From JBPOFM01 sp038259855 (GTDB lineage Bacteria; Bacteroidota; Bacteroidia; Flavobacteriales; Flavobacteriaceae): a stretch of 8,634 bases of DNA. Numbering within the stretch: position 1 is the first letter of the stretch; each line of letters begins with the position of its first letter. A model generated the notes under the pieces. It searched no databases, had not been told where the DNA came from, and saw only the letters and a program-made list of their open reading frames with translations. The stretch spans positions 1-8,634 of the forward strand of contig JBBSOJ010000135.1 of NCBI GenBank assembly GCA_038259855.1, written 5' to 3'. Positions 1-6,240 of this stretch are shown here, in pieces. Both the position numbers and the translations under genes were made by a program.

Positions 1-984
1 GAAAGTCAAAAACAAATAAAGATGCGTGCAGAGCGCATTCATCCCAATAGCGATAATTGCTATATTCTTACCGAGACCAAAACCCAAAATATTTTTAAGC
101 AAATAGAGGCTTTGGAACCCGATATTGTCGTTATCGATTCCATACAAACGTTGCATAGTGATTATATTGAATCCTCTTCAGGGAGTATTTCCCAAATTAA
201 GGAGTGTACCACGGAACTGATTAAGTTTGCGAAAGAAACCGCAACCCCTGTAATTTTGATTGGTCATATTACCAAAGACGGAAACATCGCTGGACCTAAA
301 ATTTTAGAACATATGGTGGATACGGTACTTCAGTTTGAAGGAGATCGTAATCATATTTTTAGGATTTTGAGAGCTAATAAAAACCGATTTGGTTCTACAC
401 ATGAGCTGGGTATTTATGAAATGCAAGGCACCGGTTTACGTGAGGTTTCCAACCCTTCTGAAATCCTGATTTCCAAAAAAGATGAAGAATTGAGTGGCAA
501 TGCAGTTGCAGCCACGCTTGAAGGTGTTCGACCCCTTTTAATTGAGGTGCAGGCATTGGTAAGCACGGCGGTTTATGGTACGCCACAGCGAAGTGCGACT
601 GGCTTTAATGCCAAACGTTTAAATATGTTGCTGGCCGTGTTAGAAAAACGAGCAGGTTTTAGATTGGGTGCAAAAGACGTTTTCTTAAATATAACTGGCG
701 GTATTACGGTTGACGATCCATCCATCGATTTGGCCGTGGTGGCCGCCATTTTGTCTTCTAATGAAGATGTCGCCATCCCGAAAGACTATTGTTTTGCAGC
801 CGAAGTAGGTCTTTCGGGCGAAATACGTCCTGTACAGCGCGTTGAACAACGTATTTTAGAAGCCGAAAAGTTAGGATTTTCTACTATTTTTGTGTCAAAA
901 TATAACAAGATTGCCTTGAAAAACCCAGCAATCAAAATTCAGTTGATTTCCAAGATGGAGGATTTGGTAAATTTTGTAGTTTGA
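1..984 (+). CDS. radA: DNA repair/recombination protein RadA (Sms), 3' part only
   Basis: RadA is a hexameric RecA-like ATPase that helps process branched recombination intermediates in the cytoplasm. The frame is open from base 1 (ESQKQIK before the first ATG at 22), so that ATG is internal. The 327 residues present are the last part of a protein usually about 450 residues long. The N-terminal C4 zinc finger and Walker A are outside the window. Numbered from base 1, the fragment shows a Walker B strand (DIVVIDSIQTL, about 41-51), the RadA-specific KNRFG motif (127-131, bases 379-393), and then the C-terminal Lon-protease-like fold (about 160-327) with ITGGITVDDPSIDLAVVAA and AAEVGLSGEIRPV. 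In the RadA family this last domain is a scaffold rather than an active protease. The identification is secure. The stop codon overlaps a candidate promoter for the next operon, and no terminator is visible in the 46-nt gap. Confidence 0.96.
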   Translation, partial: ESQKQIKMRAERIHPNSDNCYILTETKTQNIFKQIEALEPDIVVIDSIQTLHSDYIESSSGSISQIKECTTELIKFAKETATPVILIGHITKDGNIAGPKILEHMVDTVLQFEGDRNHIFRILRANKNRFGSTHELGIYEMQGTGLREVSNPSEILISKKDEELSGNAVAATLEGVRPLLIEVQALVSTAVYGTPQRSATGFNAKRLNMLLAVLEKRAGFRLGAKDVFLNITGGITVDDPSIDLAVVAAILSSNEDVAIPKDYCFAAEVGLSGEIRPVQRVEQRILEAEKLGFSTIFVSKYNKIALKNPAIKIQLISKMEDLVNFVV

Positions 985-1008
985 TAAATGAATATATCAT
1001 TATCTTTA
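980..1008 (+). promoter_or_regulatory. Candidate Bacteroidota-type promoter of the toxin-antitoxin operon
   Basis: TTTG at 980-983 and TATCTTTA at 1001-1008 are separated by exactly 17 nt. This matches the known Bacteroidota consensus (-33 TTTG, -7 TAnnTTTG) except for the last base. Transcription would start around 1013-1016, shortly before the ATG at 1031. The -33 element overlaps the stop codon of radA. An inverted repeat lies between and over the two elements (described separately). This is inferred from pattern only. Confidence 0.45.
983..1004. repeat. Inverted repeat inside the TA promoter (candidate operator)
   Basis: AATGA (987-991) and TCATT (997-1001) are perfect inverted repeats around ATATA. 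The arms extend to GAT (983-985) and ATC (1002-1004) if one base, A986, is left unpaired. The element fills the space between the candidate -33 and -7 boxes. That is where a type II antitoxin or toxin-antitoxin complex would bind to repress its own operon. The symmetry is visible; the operator role is inference, and AT-rich symmetry can arise by chance. Confidence 0.3.
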
Positions 1009-1030
1009 AATTTAGTTAAAAAAGCCAAAT

Positions 1031-1264
1031 ATGGATATACAATTAGAAAAATACAAGCTTTTAGAATGGTTGATTGGTTTGAAAGATGAAGTTGTAATTT
1101 CTAAAATTAAGGATCTGAAAGAGAACACTGAAGGAGAATGGTCAAAAGGGGTGTCAGATATTGAAAAACTCTTTGTTGAAGCCGGTCTGAAAGATATAGA
1201 TGAGGGAAATACATTTTCTCATGATCAAATATTGAATGAGATTAGTAAAATGTACAATCTTTAA
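1031..1264 (+). CDS. Putative antitoxin of a RelE/ParE-type toxin-antitoxin pair
   Basis: This is a 77-residue acidic protein predicted to be mostly helical. Its N-terminal half (LEKYKLLEWLIGLKDEVV, then a basic SKIKDLK stretch) looks like a small helical or oligomerising segment. Its C-terminal half contains AGLKDIDEGNTFSHDQILNEI, which resembles the amphipathic tail by which small antitoxins wrap their toxin. Size, position directly before a RelE/ParE-like gene, and the 3-nt gap between the two genes (stop 1262-1264, next start 1268) make antitoxin the most likely role: it would bind and neutralise the toxin and probably repress the operon. I recognise the general arrangement from Bacteroidota genomes but cannot name a characterised family member. 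The ATG at 1031 is preceded by an A-rich stretch without a Shine-Dalgarno, as is normal in this phylum. Confidence 0.72.
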   Translation: MDIQLEKYKLLEWLIGLKDEVVISKIKDLKENTEGEWSKGVSDIEKLFVEAGLKDIDEGNTFSHDQILNEISKMYNL

Positions 1265-1267
1265 TCT

Positions 1268-1573
1268 GTGGAGGTCATTTGGACGAAACTCGCTAGAATA
1301 ACCTATATGGAAATTCTTGAAAATCTGAATGAGCGATGGACAGCGAAAGAACTGATGGATTTTCACAAATTAATGAAAAATGTCGTGTCCAAAATTGAAT
1401 TTTCAAAGGTTGAATTCCAATTTTCCAATGAAAAGTTAGGCATTAGAAAAGCGATAATTCATAGGAATGTCTCGTTATATTTTAAAGTAGAGTCGGATAA
1501 AATATATTTAGTCACTTTTTTCAACAATCGCATGAATCCAGAAACTTTAAAAAAGTTATTGAATGATAAATAA
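1268..1573 (+). CDS. RelE/ParE-family toxin of a type II toxin-antitoxin system
   Basis: The protein is 101 residues with the layout of the ParE/RelE fold: a first strand (VIWTKLA), helices (about 10-45; AKELMDFHKLMKNVVSKIEF), then C-terminal strands (KAIIHRNVSLYFKV and KIYLVTFFNNRMNPETLKKLL). The FFNNRMNPE segment corresponds to the well-conserved 'F-x-N/D-x-R-x-x-P' end of Bacteroidota RelE/ParE toxins. Such proteins either cut mRNA on the ribosome (RelE) or poison gyrase (ParE); the sequence alone does not decide which. The start is GTG at 1268. The next in-frame ATG (1307) would remove the first strand and part of the first helix, and an in-frame stop lies two codons upstream at 1262. It sits 3 nt after the antitoxin-like gene in the same reading frame and is followed at once by a lipoprotein gene. 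Confidence 0.82.
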   Translation: MEVIWTKLARITYMEILENLNERWTAKELMDFHKLMKNVVSKIEFSKVEFQFSNEKLGIRKAIIHRNVSLYFKVESDKIYLVTFFNNRMNPETLKKLLNDK

Positions 1574-1574
1574 A

Positions 1575-2042
1575 ATGAAATTAAAATCGATTGTTACTTT
1601 TCTCATTGTTTTGGCTATGTATTCTTGCGGATCAAAAAAAACAGCCGTTACTAAAGATGCATATGTTCAAAATATTACCAATTATATTTCTAGCATAGAT
1701 CGCAAACAAAACTTAAAAGTAGAAACAACGGAAGGTGCATTGACGGACGCTGAAGGCTTCAAGGATATTGGAACTTTCAAGTATACTGTTCACTATGATG
1801 AGAAATTCAATGAACTCTTTAAAATTGTCAATATTGAGAAAACAGCTCAAAATATTACGGAAACCTATTATTTTAAAGATGGAGACTTGGTGTTCTTAAA
1901 ATCAGAATCTGGAAATACAGTTCAAAGACTTTTTCTAAAAAACGATAAGGTGATTTTAAATGACAATATTTCCAATGAAACACAATCGGAATTGATTGAA
2001 AAGGCCAATCGCTTTTATAAGATGTTCAAAAAAAATCACTGA
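1575..2042 (+). CDS. Small lipoprotein of unknown function, third gene of the TA unit
   Basis: The N-terminus is a lipoprotein signal peptide: two lysines (MKLK), a hydrophobic stretch (IVTFLIVLAM) and a lipobox-like MYSC with the acceptor cysteine at residue 18 (codon 1626-1628). Without a D/E-rich stretch after the cysteine there is no clear surface-export signal, so a periplasm-facing location is the simple guess. The mature part (about 138 residues) looks beta-rich (TFKYTVHYDEKFNELFKIVNI, TETYYFKDGDLVFL, RLFLKNDKVILN) and ends in a helical basic tail. I do not recognise the family. An alternative ATG at 1563 adds four residues (MINK) and overlaps the toxin by 11 nt; I prefer 1575, one base after the toxin stop, because it gives a standard signal peptide. 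Either way it is probably co-transcribed, and perhaps translationally coupled, with the toxin. Confidence 0.75.
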   Translation: MKLKSIVTFLIVLAMYSCGSKKTAVTKDAYVQNITNYISSIDRKQNLKVETTEGALTDAEGFKDIGTFKYTVHYDEKFNELFKIVNIEKTAQNITETYYFKDGDLVFLKSESGNTVQRLFLKNDKVILNDNISNETQSELIEKANRFYKMFKKNH

Positions 2043-2061
2043 CGAAAACCTTTAGTTCAGA

Positions 2062-2134
2062 ATGGTTTCATCAGCTTGAAATTCACCATCATAGAATAAG
2101 GCTCTCGTATAGTGATCAGCCTTTGCGATTCTAT
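2062..2134. other. Two adjacent imperfect hairpins downstream of the lipoprotein gene
   Basis: The first hairpin pairs ATGGT+TTCA (2062-2070) with TGAA (2077-2080) and ACCAT (2085-2089), leaving ATTC (2081-2084) bulged and a 6-nt loop. The second pairs ATAGAAT+AAGGCT (2091-2103) with AGCCTT (2118-2123) and ATTCTAT (2128-2134), leaving TGCG (2124-2127) bulged and a 14-nt loop. They begin 20 nt after the lipoprotein stop. They could form part of a 3' end or terminator, but no clear run of T follows either one, so a terminator call is weak. Confidence 0.35.
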
Positions 2135-2173
2135 AATTGTTATAGTCCTTCTTCAGTGTTGTGAGTTAACATC

Positions 2174-2202
2174 TTTGACGTTTAAAACTAATTTTATATG
2201 TG
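2174..2202 (+). promoter_or_regulatory. Candidate Bacteroidota-type promoter upstream of ileS
   Basis: TTTG at 2174-2177 and TATATGTG at 2195-2202 are 17 nt apart, one mismatch from the TTTG-N17-TAnnTTTG pattern. Transcription from here would give a leader of roughly 130 nt before ileS that includes the start-proximal inverted repeat. A second -7-like octamer, TAATTTCG at 2304-2311, lies closer to the gene but lacks a matching -33 TTG. Which of them is used cannot be told from sequence. Confidence 0.33.
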
Positions 2203-2240
2203 AACGCTTAAAACATTTTGATGTGTGATTTCAGAATTTT

Positions 2241-2261
2241 AAATGAAGCCAAAATGAAGCC
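2241..2261. repeat. Short tandem repeat AAATGAAGCC x2
   Basis: AAATGAAGCC occurs at 2241-2250 and again at 2252-2261, an 11-bp period or about one helical turn. It lies between the candidate promoter and ileS. It could be a pair of binding sites for a regulator on one face of the helix or simply a slippage duplication. Confidence 0.4.
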
Positions 2262-2298
2262 GTTTTTAGATCAATTTTAAAGGGCTGTTTATCTAAAA

Positions 2299-2333
2299 AT
2301 CCTTAATTTCGCAATTCGATAAGAATTAAGGAT
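2299..2333 (+). promoter_or_regulatory. Inverted repeat covering the ileS ribosome-binding site
   Basis: ATCCTTAATT (2299-2308) and AATTAAGGAT (2324-2333) are perfectly complementary over 10 bp with a 15-nt loop. The 3' arm contains the only Shine-Dalgarno-like sequence near ileS (TAAGGA, 2327-2332, four bases before the ATG at 2337). In an mRNA started upstream of 2299 the hairpin would hide the site; if transcription starts downstream of the TAATTTCG box (2304-2311) only the 3' arm would be in the RNA. The repeat is seen; the role is inference. Confidence 0.45.
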
Positions 2334-2336
2334 ATA

Positions 2337-5300
2337 ATGAGCACTAAATTCCCTGAATATAAAGGTCTTGACTTACCAAAAGTTGCTGATGAAATCGGCA
2401 ATTATTGGAAAGAAAGGAACATTTTTGATAAAAGCGTCACCAGCCGAGAAGGCAAAAAACCCTATGTGTTTTTTGAAGGGCCGCCTTCTGCGAACGGACT
2501 TCCAGGAGTACACCACGTGTTGGCACGTGCCATCAAAGATATTTTTCCTCGCTACAAAACCATGAAAGGCTTTCAAGTAAAGCGCAAAGCAGGCTGGGAT
2601 ACTCATGGATTGCCGATTGAACTTGGAGTGGAGAAAGAGCTTGGCATTACAAAAGAAGATATTGGTAAAACCATTTCGGTTGAAGACTACAATGACGCTT
2701 GTAAAAAGGCGGTCATGCGCTATACCGATGTATGGAATGATCTGACCGAGAAAATGGGGTATTGGGTGGATATGGACCATCCTTATGTGACCTATGAGCC
2801 AAAATACATGGAAAGTGTCTGGTGGCTTTTAAAACAGATTTACGATAAAGACCTTATATACAAAGGGTATACAATACAACCGTATTCGCCTAAAGCAGGG
2901 ACAGGCTTAAGTTCGCATGAGCTGAACCAACCCGGCACATATCAAGATGTCACCGATACTACTGTTGTGGCACAGTTTAAAGCCATTGAAAGTTCATTGC
3001 CAGAATTTTTGCAAAATGAGGGCACGGTTTATTTTTTAGCCTGGACGACGACACCTTGGACCTTACCCAGTAATACCGCTCTAACGGTGGGGCCAAAAAT
3101 TGACTATGTTTTAGTTGAAACCTATAATCAATATACTTTTGAACCGATCAATGTTGTGTTGGCGAAAAGTTTGGTCAATGAACAATTTGCCGGAAAATTC
3201 TACCACGTAGAGTCAAAACCTGAATTGTTGGATTATGAGTCTGGAGGCAAGAAAATTCCATTTTATGTAGTCAAGGAATTTAAAGGTGTGGATTTAGTCG
3301 GCATCAGATATGAGCAATTACTGCAATACGCCTTGCCGTATGAGCATGCAGAAAACGCCTTCAGAATTATTGCGGGAGATTTCGTGACCACGGAAGACGG
3401 CACAGGAATCGTCCACACAGCACCGACCTTTGGTGCGGATGATGCTATTGTGGCCAAACTGGCCGTGCCCGAAATACCAGCATTGTTGGTGAAAGATGAC
3501 CATGGCAATTTGGTGCCGCTTGTTAACCTACAAGGGAAGTTTCGACCAGAAATGGGAGAACACGCTGGCAAATACGTCAAAATTGAATATTATACTCCCG
3601 AAGAGGCACCAGATGTCTCTGTGGATGTCGATTTGGCCATTCAATTAAAAATAGATAATAAGGCCTTTAAGGTCGAAAAATACAAACACAGCTACCCAAA
3701 TTGTTGGAGGACCGACAAACCGATCCTTTACTATCCATTGGATTCTTGGTTCATCAAAGTCACGGAAGTCAAAGAGCGCATGGTGGCATTGAACAACACC
3801 ATCAATTGGAAACCAGCATCTACAGGAACAGGTCGTTTCGGTAATTGGCTCGCCAATGCTAACGATTGGAATTTATCGCGATCGCGTTATTGGGGAATTC
3901 CGTTGCCTATTTGGCGAACTGAAGATGGAAAAGAAGAAATTTGTATTGGCTCTGTTGAAGAATTGAAAGCTGAAATGAAGAAGGCTGTGGGAGCAGGCGT
4001 TTTGGCTAAAGATATATTTGAAGATTTTGAAATCGGTAACCCTTCCGACGAGAATTATGCCAAGATCGATTTGCATAAAAATATCGTTGACGACATTATC
4101 TTGGTGTCGGCTTCTGGAAAACCCATGACTCGTGAGACAGATTTGATTGACGTCTGGTTCGATTCGGGCAGTATGCCTTATGCGCAATGGCATTATCCAT
4201 TTGAAAACAAGGAATTAATTGACGAACATAAAGCATATCCGGCAGATTTCATTGCAGAAGGCGTGGATCAGACACGGGGCTGGTTTTATACATTGCATGC
4301 CATCGCAACGATGGTTTTCGATTCGGTTGCTTACAAAAATGTGGTGTCAAACGGATTGGTTTTGGACAAAAACGGACAGAAAATGTCCAAACGTTTGGGC
4401 AATGCCGTCGATCCATTTACAACACTTTCAACCTACGGTGCAGATGCCACACGCTGGTACATGATTGCCAATGCCAACCCATGGGATAATTTAAAGTTCG
4501 ATATTGAAGGCATTGAAGAAGTGAAGCGTAAATTCTTCGGAACACTTTACAACACGTATTCGTTTTTTACGCTGTACACAAATTTAGATAGTTTCAACTA
4601 TTCAGAACCAGACGTTCCATTAAAGAATCGTCCTGAAATTGACCGTTGGATCCTTTCGGAATTAAATACGTTGATACAAAAAGTAGATGCTTATTATGCC
4701 GATTATGAACCGACAAAAGCTGCTCGCGCCATATCAGATTTTACCCAGGACTATTTGAGTAATTGGTACGTACGCTTGAGCAGAAGGCGTTTTTGGAAAG
4801 GTGATTATCAACAAGACAAGATTTCTGCCTATCAAACCTTGTATCAATGTATGATTACCATCGCAAAACTTGGAGCTCCGATTGCGCCATTTTTCATGGA
4901 TAAATTGTACTTGGATTTAAATTCTGTAACTCAAAAAGAAACGTTTGAGAGTGTACATTTATCTGAATTTCCAAAAGTTGATGTTTCGGCGATTGACACT
5001 TCTTTGGAGCGTAAAATGGAAGCAGCCCAAACCATTTCATCTTTAGTGTTATCCTTGAGAGCAAAGGAGAAGATAAAGGTGCGGCAACCATTACAGCGCA
5101 TCATGATTCCTATGGAAAGCGAATTACAGAAAGAAGAGATTTTAGCTGTGGCAGATTTGATAAAACATGAGGTCAATGTAAAGAGTATTGAGATTTTAGA
5201 AGATACTTCCGATATCCTCATTAAGCAGATCAAACCCAACTTTAAAGTTCTTGGACCTAGGTTCGGACAGGACATGAAAGCCATTGCACAGTTGGTCAAT

Positions 5301-5741
5301 ACCTTTATGGCTGAAGACATTAAAAAAATAGAGCAAAACGGAGTCTTGGACGTTGAAGTGAATGGAAAAAGTATTACTTTGGAACTCTCCGATGTTGAGA
5401 TCACATCACAGGATATTGAAGGCTGGTTGGTTGCAAGTTCTGGCGGCCTGACTGTGGCTTTGGATGTTACTTTAACGGAAGATTTACAACATGAAGGGAT
5501 CGCAAGGGAGTTGGTCAACCGAATTCAAAATTTGAGAAAAGATTCCGGCTTTGAGTTAACCGATAGAATTATTGTCCATTTTCAAAAAGATGTACAAATC
5601 CAGAATGCTATCAACACGAATTTAGACTATATTAAATCAGAAACATTAACTGATGAATTGGAAATTTTAGACACACTAAAAGATGGTATAGAAATTGCCT
5701 TTGATGATGTAAATACCAAACTATTCATTCAAAAAATTTAA
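2337..5741 (+). CDS. ileS: Isoleucyl-tRNA synthetase, type 2 (IleRS2) with GVHH signature
   Basis: This class I synthetase charges tRNA-Ile with isoleucine in the cytoplasm and hydrolyses mischarged Val-tRNA. At 1134 residues it is longer than the roughly 940-residue E. coli enzyme and typical of the eukaryote-like type 2 clade. The signature region GPPSANGLPGVHH (48-60) aligns with the usual GPPYANGxxHIGH, so the HIGH tetrapeptide reads G57-V-H-H60. Other landmarks are GWDTHGLPIE (86-95), the CP1 editing domain with WTTTPWTLPSNTAL (236-249) and GTGIVHTAPTFGADD (355-369), DVWFDSGSM (605-613), the KMSKR loop (682-686, bases 4380-4394), the anticodon-binding helical domain (about 740-900; WILSELN, YLSNWYVRLSRRRFW) and a long C-terminal extension. 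No CxxC zinc cluster is seen at the C-terminus, as expected for type 2. The ATG at 2337 follows TAAGGA by four bases. It is 4 nt upstream of the DksA-like gene, so the two form an operon. Confidence 0.97.
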   Translation: MSTKFPEYKGLDLPKVADEIGNYWKERNIFDKSVTSREGKKPYVFFEGPPSANGLPGVHHVLARAIKDIFPRYKTMKGFQVKRKAGWDTHGLPIELGVEKELGITKEDIGKTISVEDYNDACKKAVMRYTDVWNDLTEKMGYWVDMDHPYVTYEPKYMESVWWLLKQIYDKDLIYKGYTIQPYSPKAGTGLSSHELNQPGTYQDVTDTTVVAQFKAIESSLPEFLQNEGTVYFLAWTTTPWTLPSNTALTVGPKIDYVLVETYNQYTFEPINVVLAKSLVNEQFAGKFYHVESKPELLDYESGGKKIPFYVVKEFKGVDLVGIRYEQLLQYALPYEHAENAFRIIAGDFVTTEDGTGIVHTAPTFGADDAIVAKLAVPEIPALLVKDDHGNLVPLVNLQGKFRPEMGEHAGKYVKIEYYTPEEAPDVSVDVDLAIQLKIDNKAFKVEKYKHSYPNCWRTDKPILYYPLDSWFIKVTEVKERMVALNNTINWKPASTGTGRFGNWLANANDWNLSRSRYWGIPLPIWRTEDGKEEICIGSVEELKAEMKKAVGAGVLAKDIFEDFEIGNPSDENYAKIDLHKNIVDDIILVSASGKPMTRETDLIDVWFDSGSMPYAQWHYPFENKELIDEHKAYPADFIAEGVDQTRGWFYTLHAIATMVFDSVAYKNVVSNGLVLDKNGQKMSKRLGNAVDPFTTLSTYGADATRWYMIANANPWDNLKFDIEGIEEVKRKFFGTLYNTYSFFTLYTNLDSFNYSEPDVPLKNRPEIDRWILSELNTLIQKVDAYYADYEPTKAARAISDFTQDYLSNWYVRLSRRRFWKGDYQQDKISAYQTLYQCMITIAKLGAPIAPFFMDKLYLDLNSVTQKETFESVHLSEFPKVDVSAIDTSLERKMEAAQTISSLVLSLRAKEKIKVRQPLQRIMIPMESELQKEEILAVADLIKHEVNVKSIEILEDTSDILIKQIKPNFKVLGPRFGQDMKAIAQLVNTFMAEDIKKIEQNGVLDVEVNGKSITLELSDVEITSQDIEGWLVASSGGLTVALDVTLTEDLQHEGIARELVNRIQNLRKDSGFELTDRIIVHFQKDVQIQNAINTNLDYIKSETLTDELEILDTLKDGIEIAFDDVNTKLFIQKI

Positions 5742-5745
5742 AATT

Positions 5746-6126
5746 ATGACTACGGAAAACAACAATAGATATTCCGATAAAGATCTAGCGGAGTTTAAAG
5801 CACTTATTCAAGATAAAATTGTCAAAGCAGTTCATGACTTGGACTTGATAAAAAGCGCTTATATGAATGATGGTAATAATGGCACCGACGATACATCGCC
5901 TACATTCAAGGCATTTGAAGAGGGAAGTGAAACTATGAGCAAAGAGGCGAATTCACAATTGGCGATTCGTCAAGAGAAGTTCATCAGAGATTTGAAGAAT
6001 GCGCTGATTCGTATAGAGAATAAAACATATGGTATCTGCAGAGTGACCCAAAAACTTATTGGTAAAGAGCGTTTGCGTTTGGTGCCTCATGCAACCTTGA
6101 GCATTGAAGCAAAAAACATGCAATAA
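5746..6126 (+). CDS. TraR/DksA-family RNA polymerase-binding protein with degenerate zinc finger
   Basis: DksA-type proteins reach into the secondary channel of RNA polymerase through a coiled coil and, with ppGpp, adjust transcription of rRNA and biosynthetic genes. The 126 residues show a first helix (about 11-39), a tip segment with acidic residues (NDGNNGTDDTSP, 41-52), a second helix (about 56-92) and the C-terminal motif YGICRVTQKLIGKERLRLVPHATLSIEAK (95-123). In the standard family this motif holds four zinc-binding cysteines (CxxC...CxxC). Here only C98 remains; the other positions are T101, S119 and A122, so the zinc site is gone while the fold-defining YGIC, I-x-x-x-RL and P-x-A residues are kept. 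I believe this is common in flavobacterial members. It starts 4 nt after ileS and is followed by a strong terminator, so it is the last gene of that operon. Confidence 0.9.
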   Translation: MTTENNNRYSDKDLAEFKALIQDKIVKAVHDLDLIKSAYMNDGNNGTDDTSPTFKAFEEGSETMSKEANSQLAIRQEKFIRDLKNALIRIENKTYGICRVTQKLIGKERLRLVPHATLSIEAKNMQ

Positions 6127-6140
6127 TAGGATTGTGAAAT

Positions 6141-6164
6141 GTGGTTCCAATACGTTGGAATCGT
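6141..6164 (+). other. Small hairpin with UACG loop after the DksA-like gene
   Basis: TTCCAA (6145-6150) and TTGGAA (6155-6160) pair perfectly around the tetraloop TACG (6151-6154). The stem is extended by a G-T wobble (6144/6161) and a G-C pair (6143/6162). UACG belongs to the unusually stable UNCG tetraloop class, although the closing pair here is A-U rather than C-G. It begins about 15 nt after the stop codon and could protect the mRNA end, or form an alternative structure with the terminator loop. Confidence 0.5.
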
Positions 6165-6191
6165 CAAATAAACGAGATTATTAAGTTACAT

Positions 6192-6240
6192 AAAAACGTC
6201 TTGCGTCCAGTATAATTGGAACTTCAAGACGTTTTTCTTT
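6192..6240 (+). terminator. Intrinsic terminator of the ileS operon
   Basis: AAAAACGTCTTG (6192-6203) and CAAGACGTTTTT (6225-6236) form a perfect 12-bp stem whose 3' side runs into GTTTTTCTTT. The 21-nt loop contains a nested TCCA/TGGA pairing (6206-6209 with 6217-6220). The A-run before the stem and T-run after it would let it work in both directions, though no opposing gene is present. It lies 65 nt after the DksA-like gene and separates ileS transcription from lspA. Confidence 0.82.

Noticed and set aside
22..984. ATG at 22 as the start of a complete short radA
   Set aside because: The frame is open upstream to base 1 and the residues there (ESQKQIK) continue the RadA alignment, so this is an internal methionine of a gene cut by the window edge.
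2043..2336. T-box riboswitch upstream of ileS
   Set aside because: No T-box sequence, specifier loop or terminator/antiterminator pair is visible, and T-boxes are not expected in Bacteroidota.
2514..2529. Two CACGTG palindromes close together
   Set aside because: They encode conserved IleRS residues in the HHVLARA segment; codon coincidence explains them.
4931..5518. 195-codon open frame on the minus strand inside ileS
   Set aside because: It lies entirely opposite a strongly conserved gene, its translation is Ser/Thr/Lys-rich without recognisable domain or signal, and it has no regulatory context. The same applies to the shorter minus-strand frames at 2373-2780, 3263-3580 and 3873-4193.
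6141..6164. tRNA T-arm (GGTTCCAA...TTGGAATC looks superficially like GGTTCGAATCC)
   Set aside because: The loop has four bases instead of seven, and there is no acceptor stem, D-arm or anticodon arm around it.
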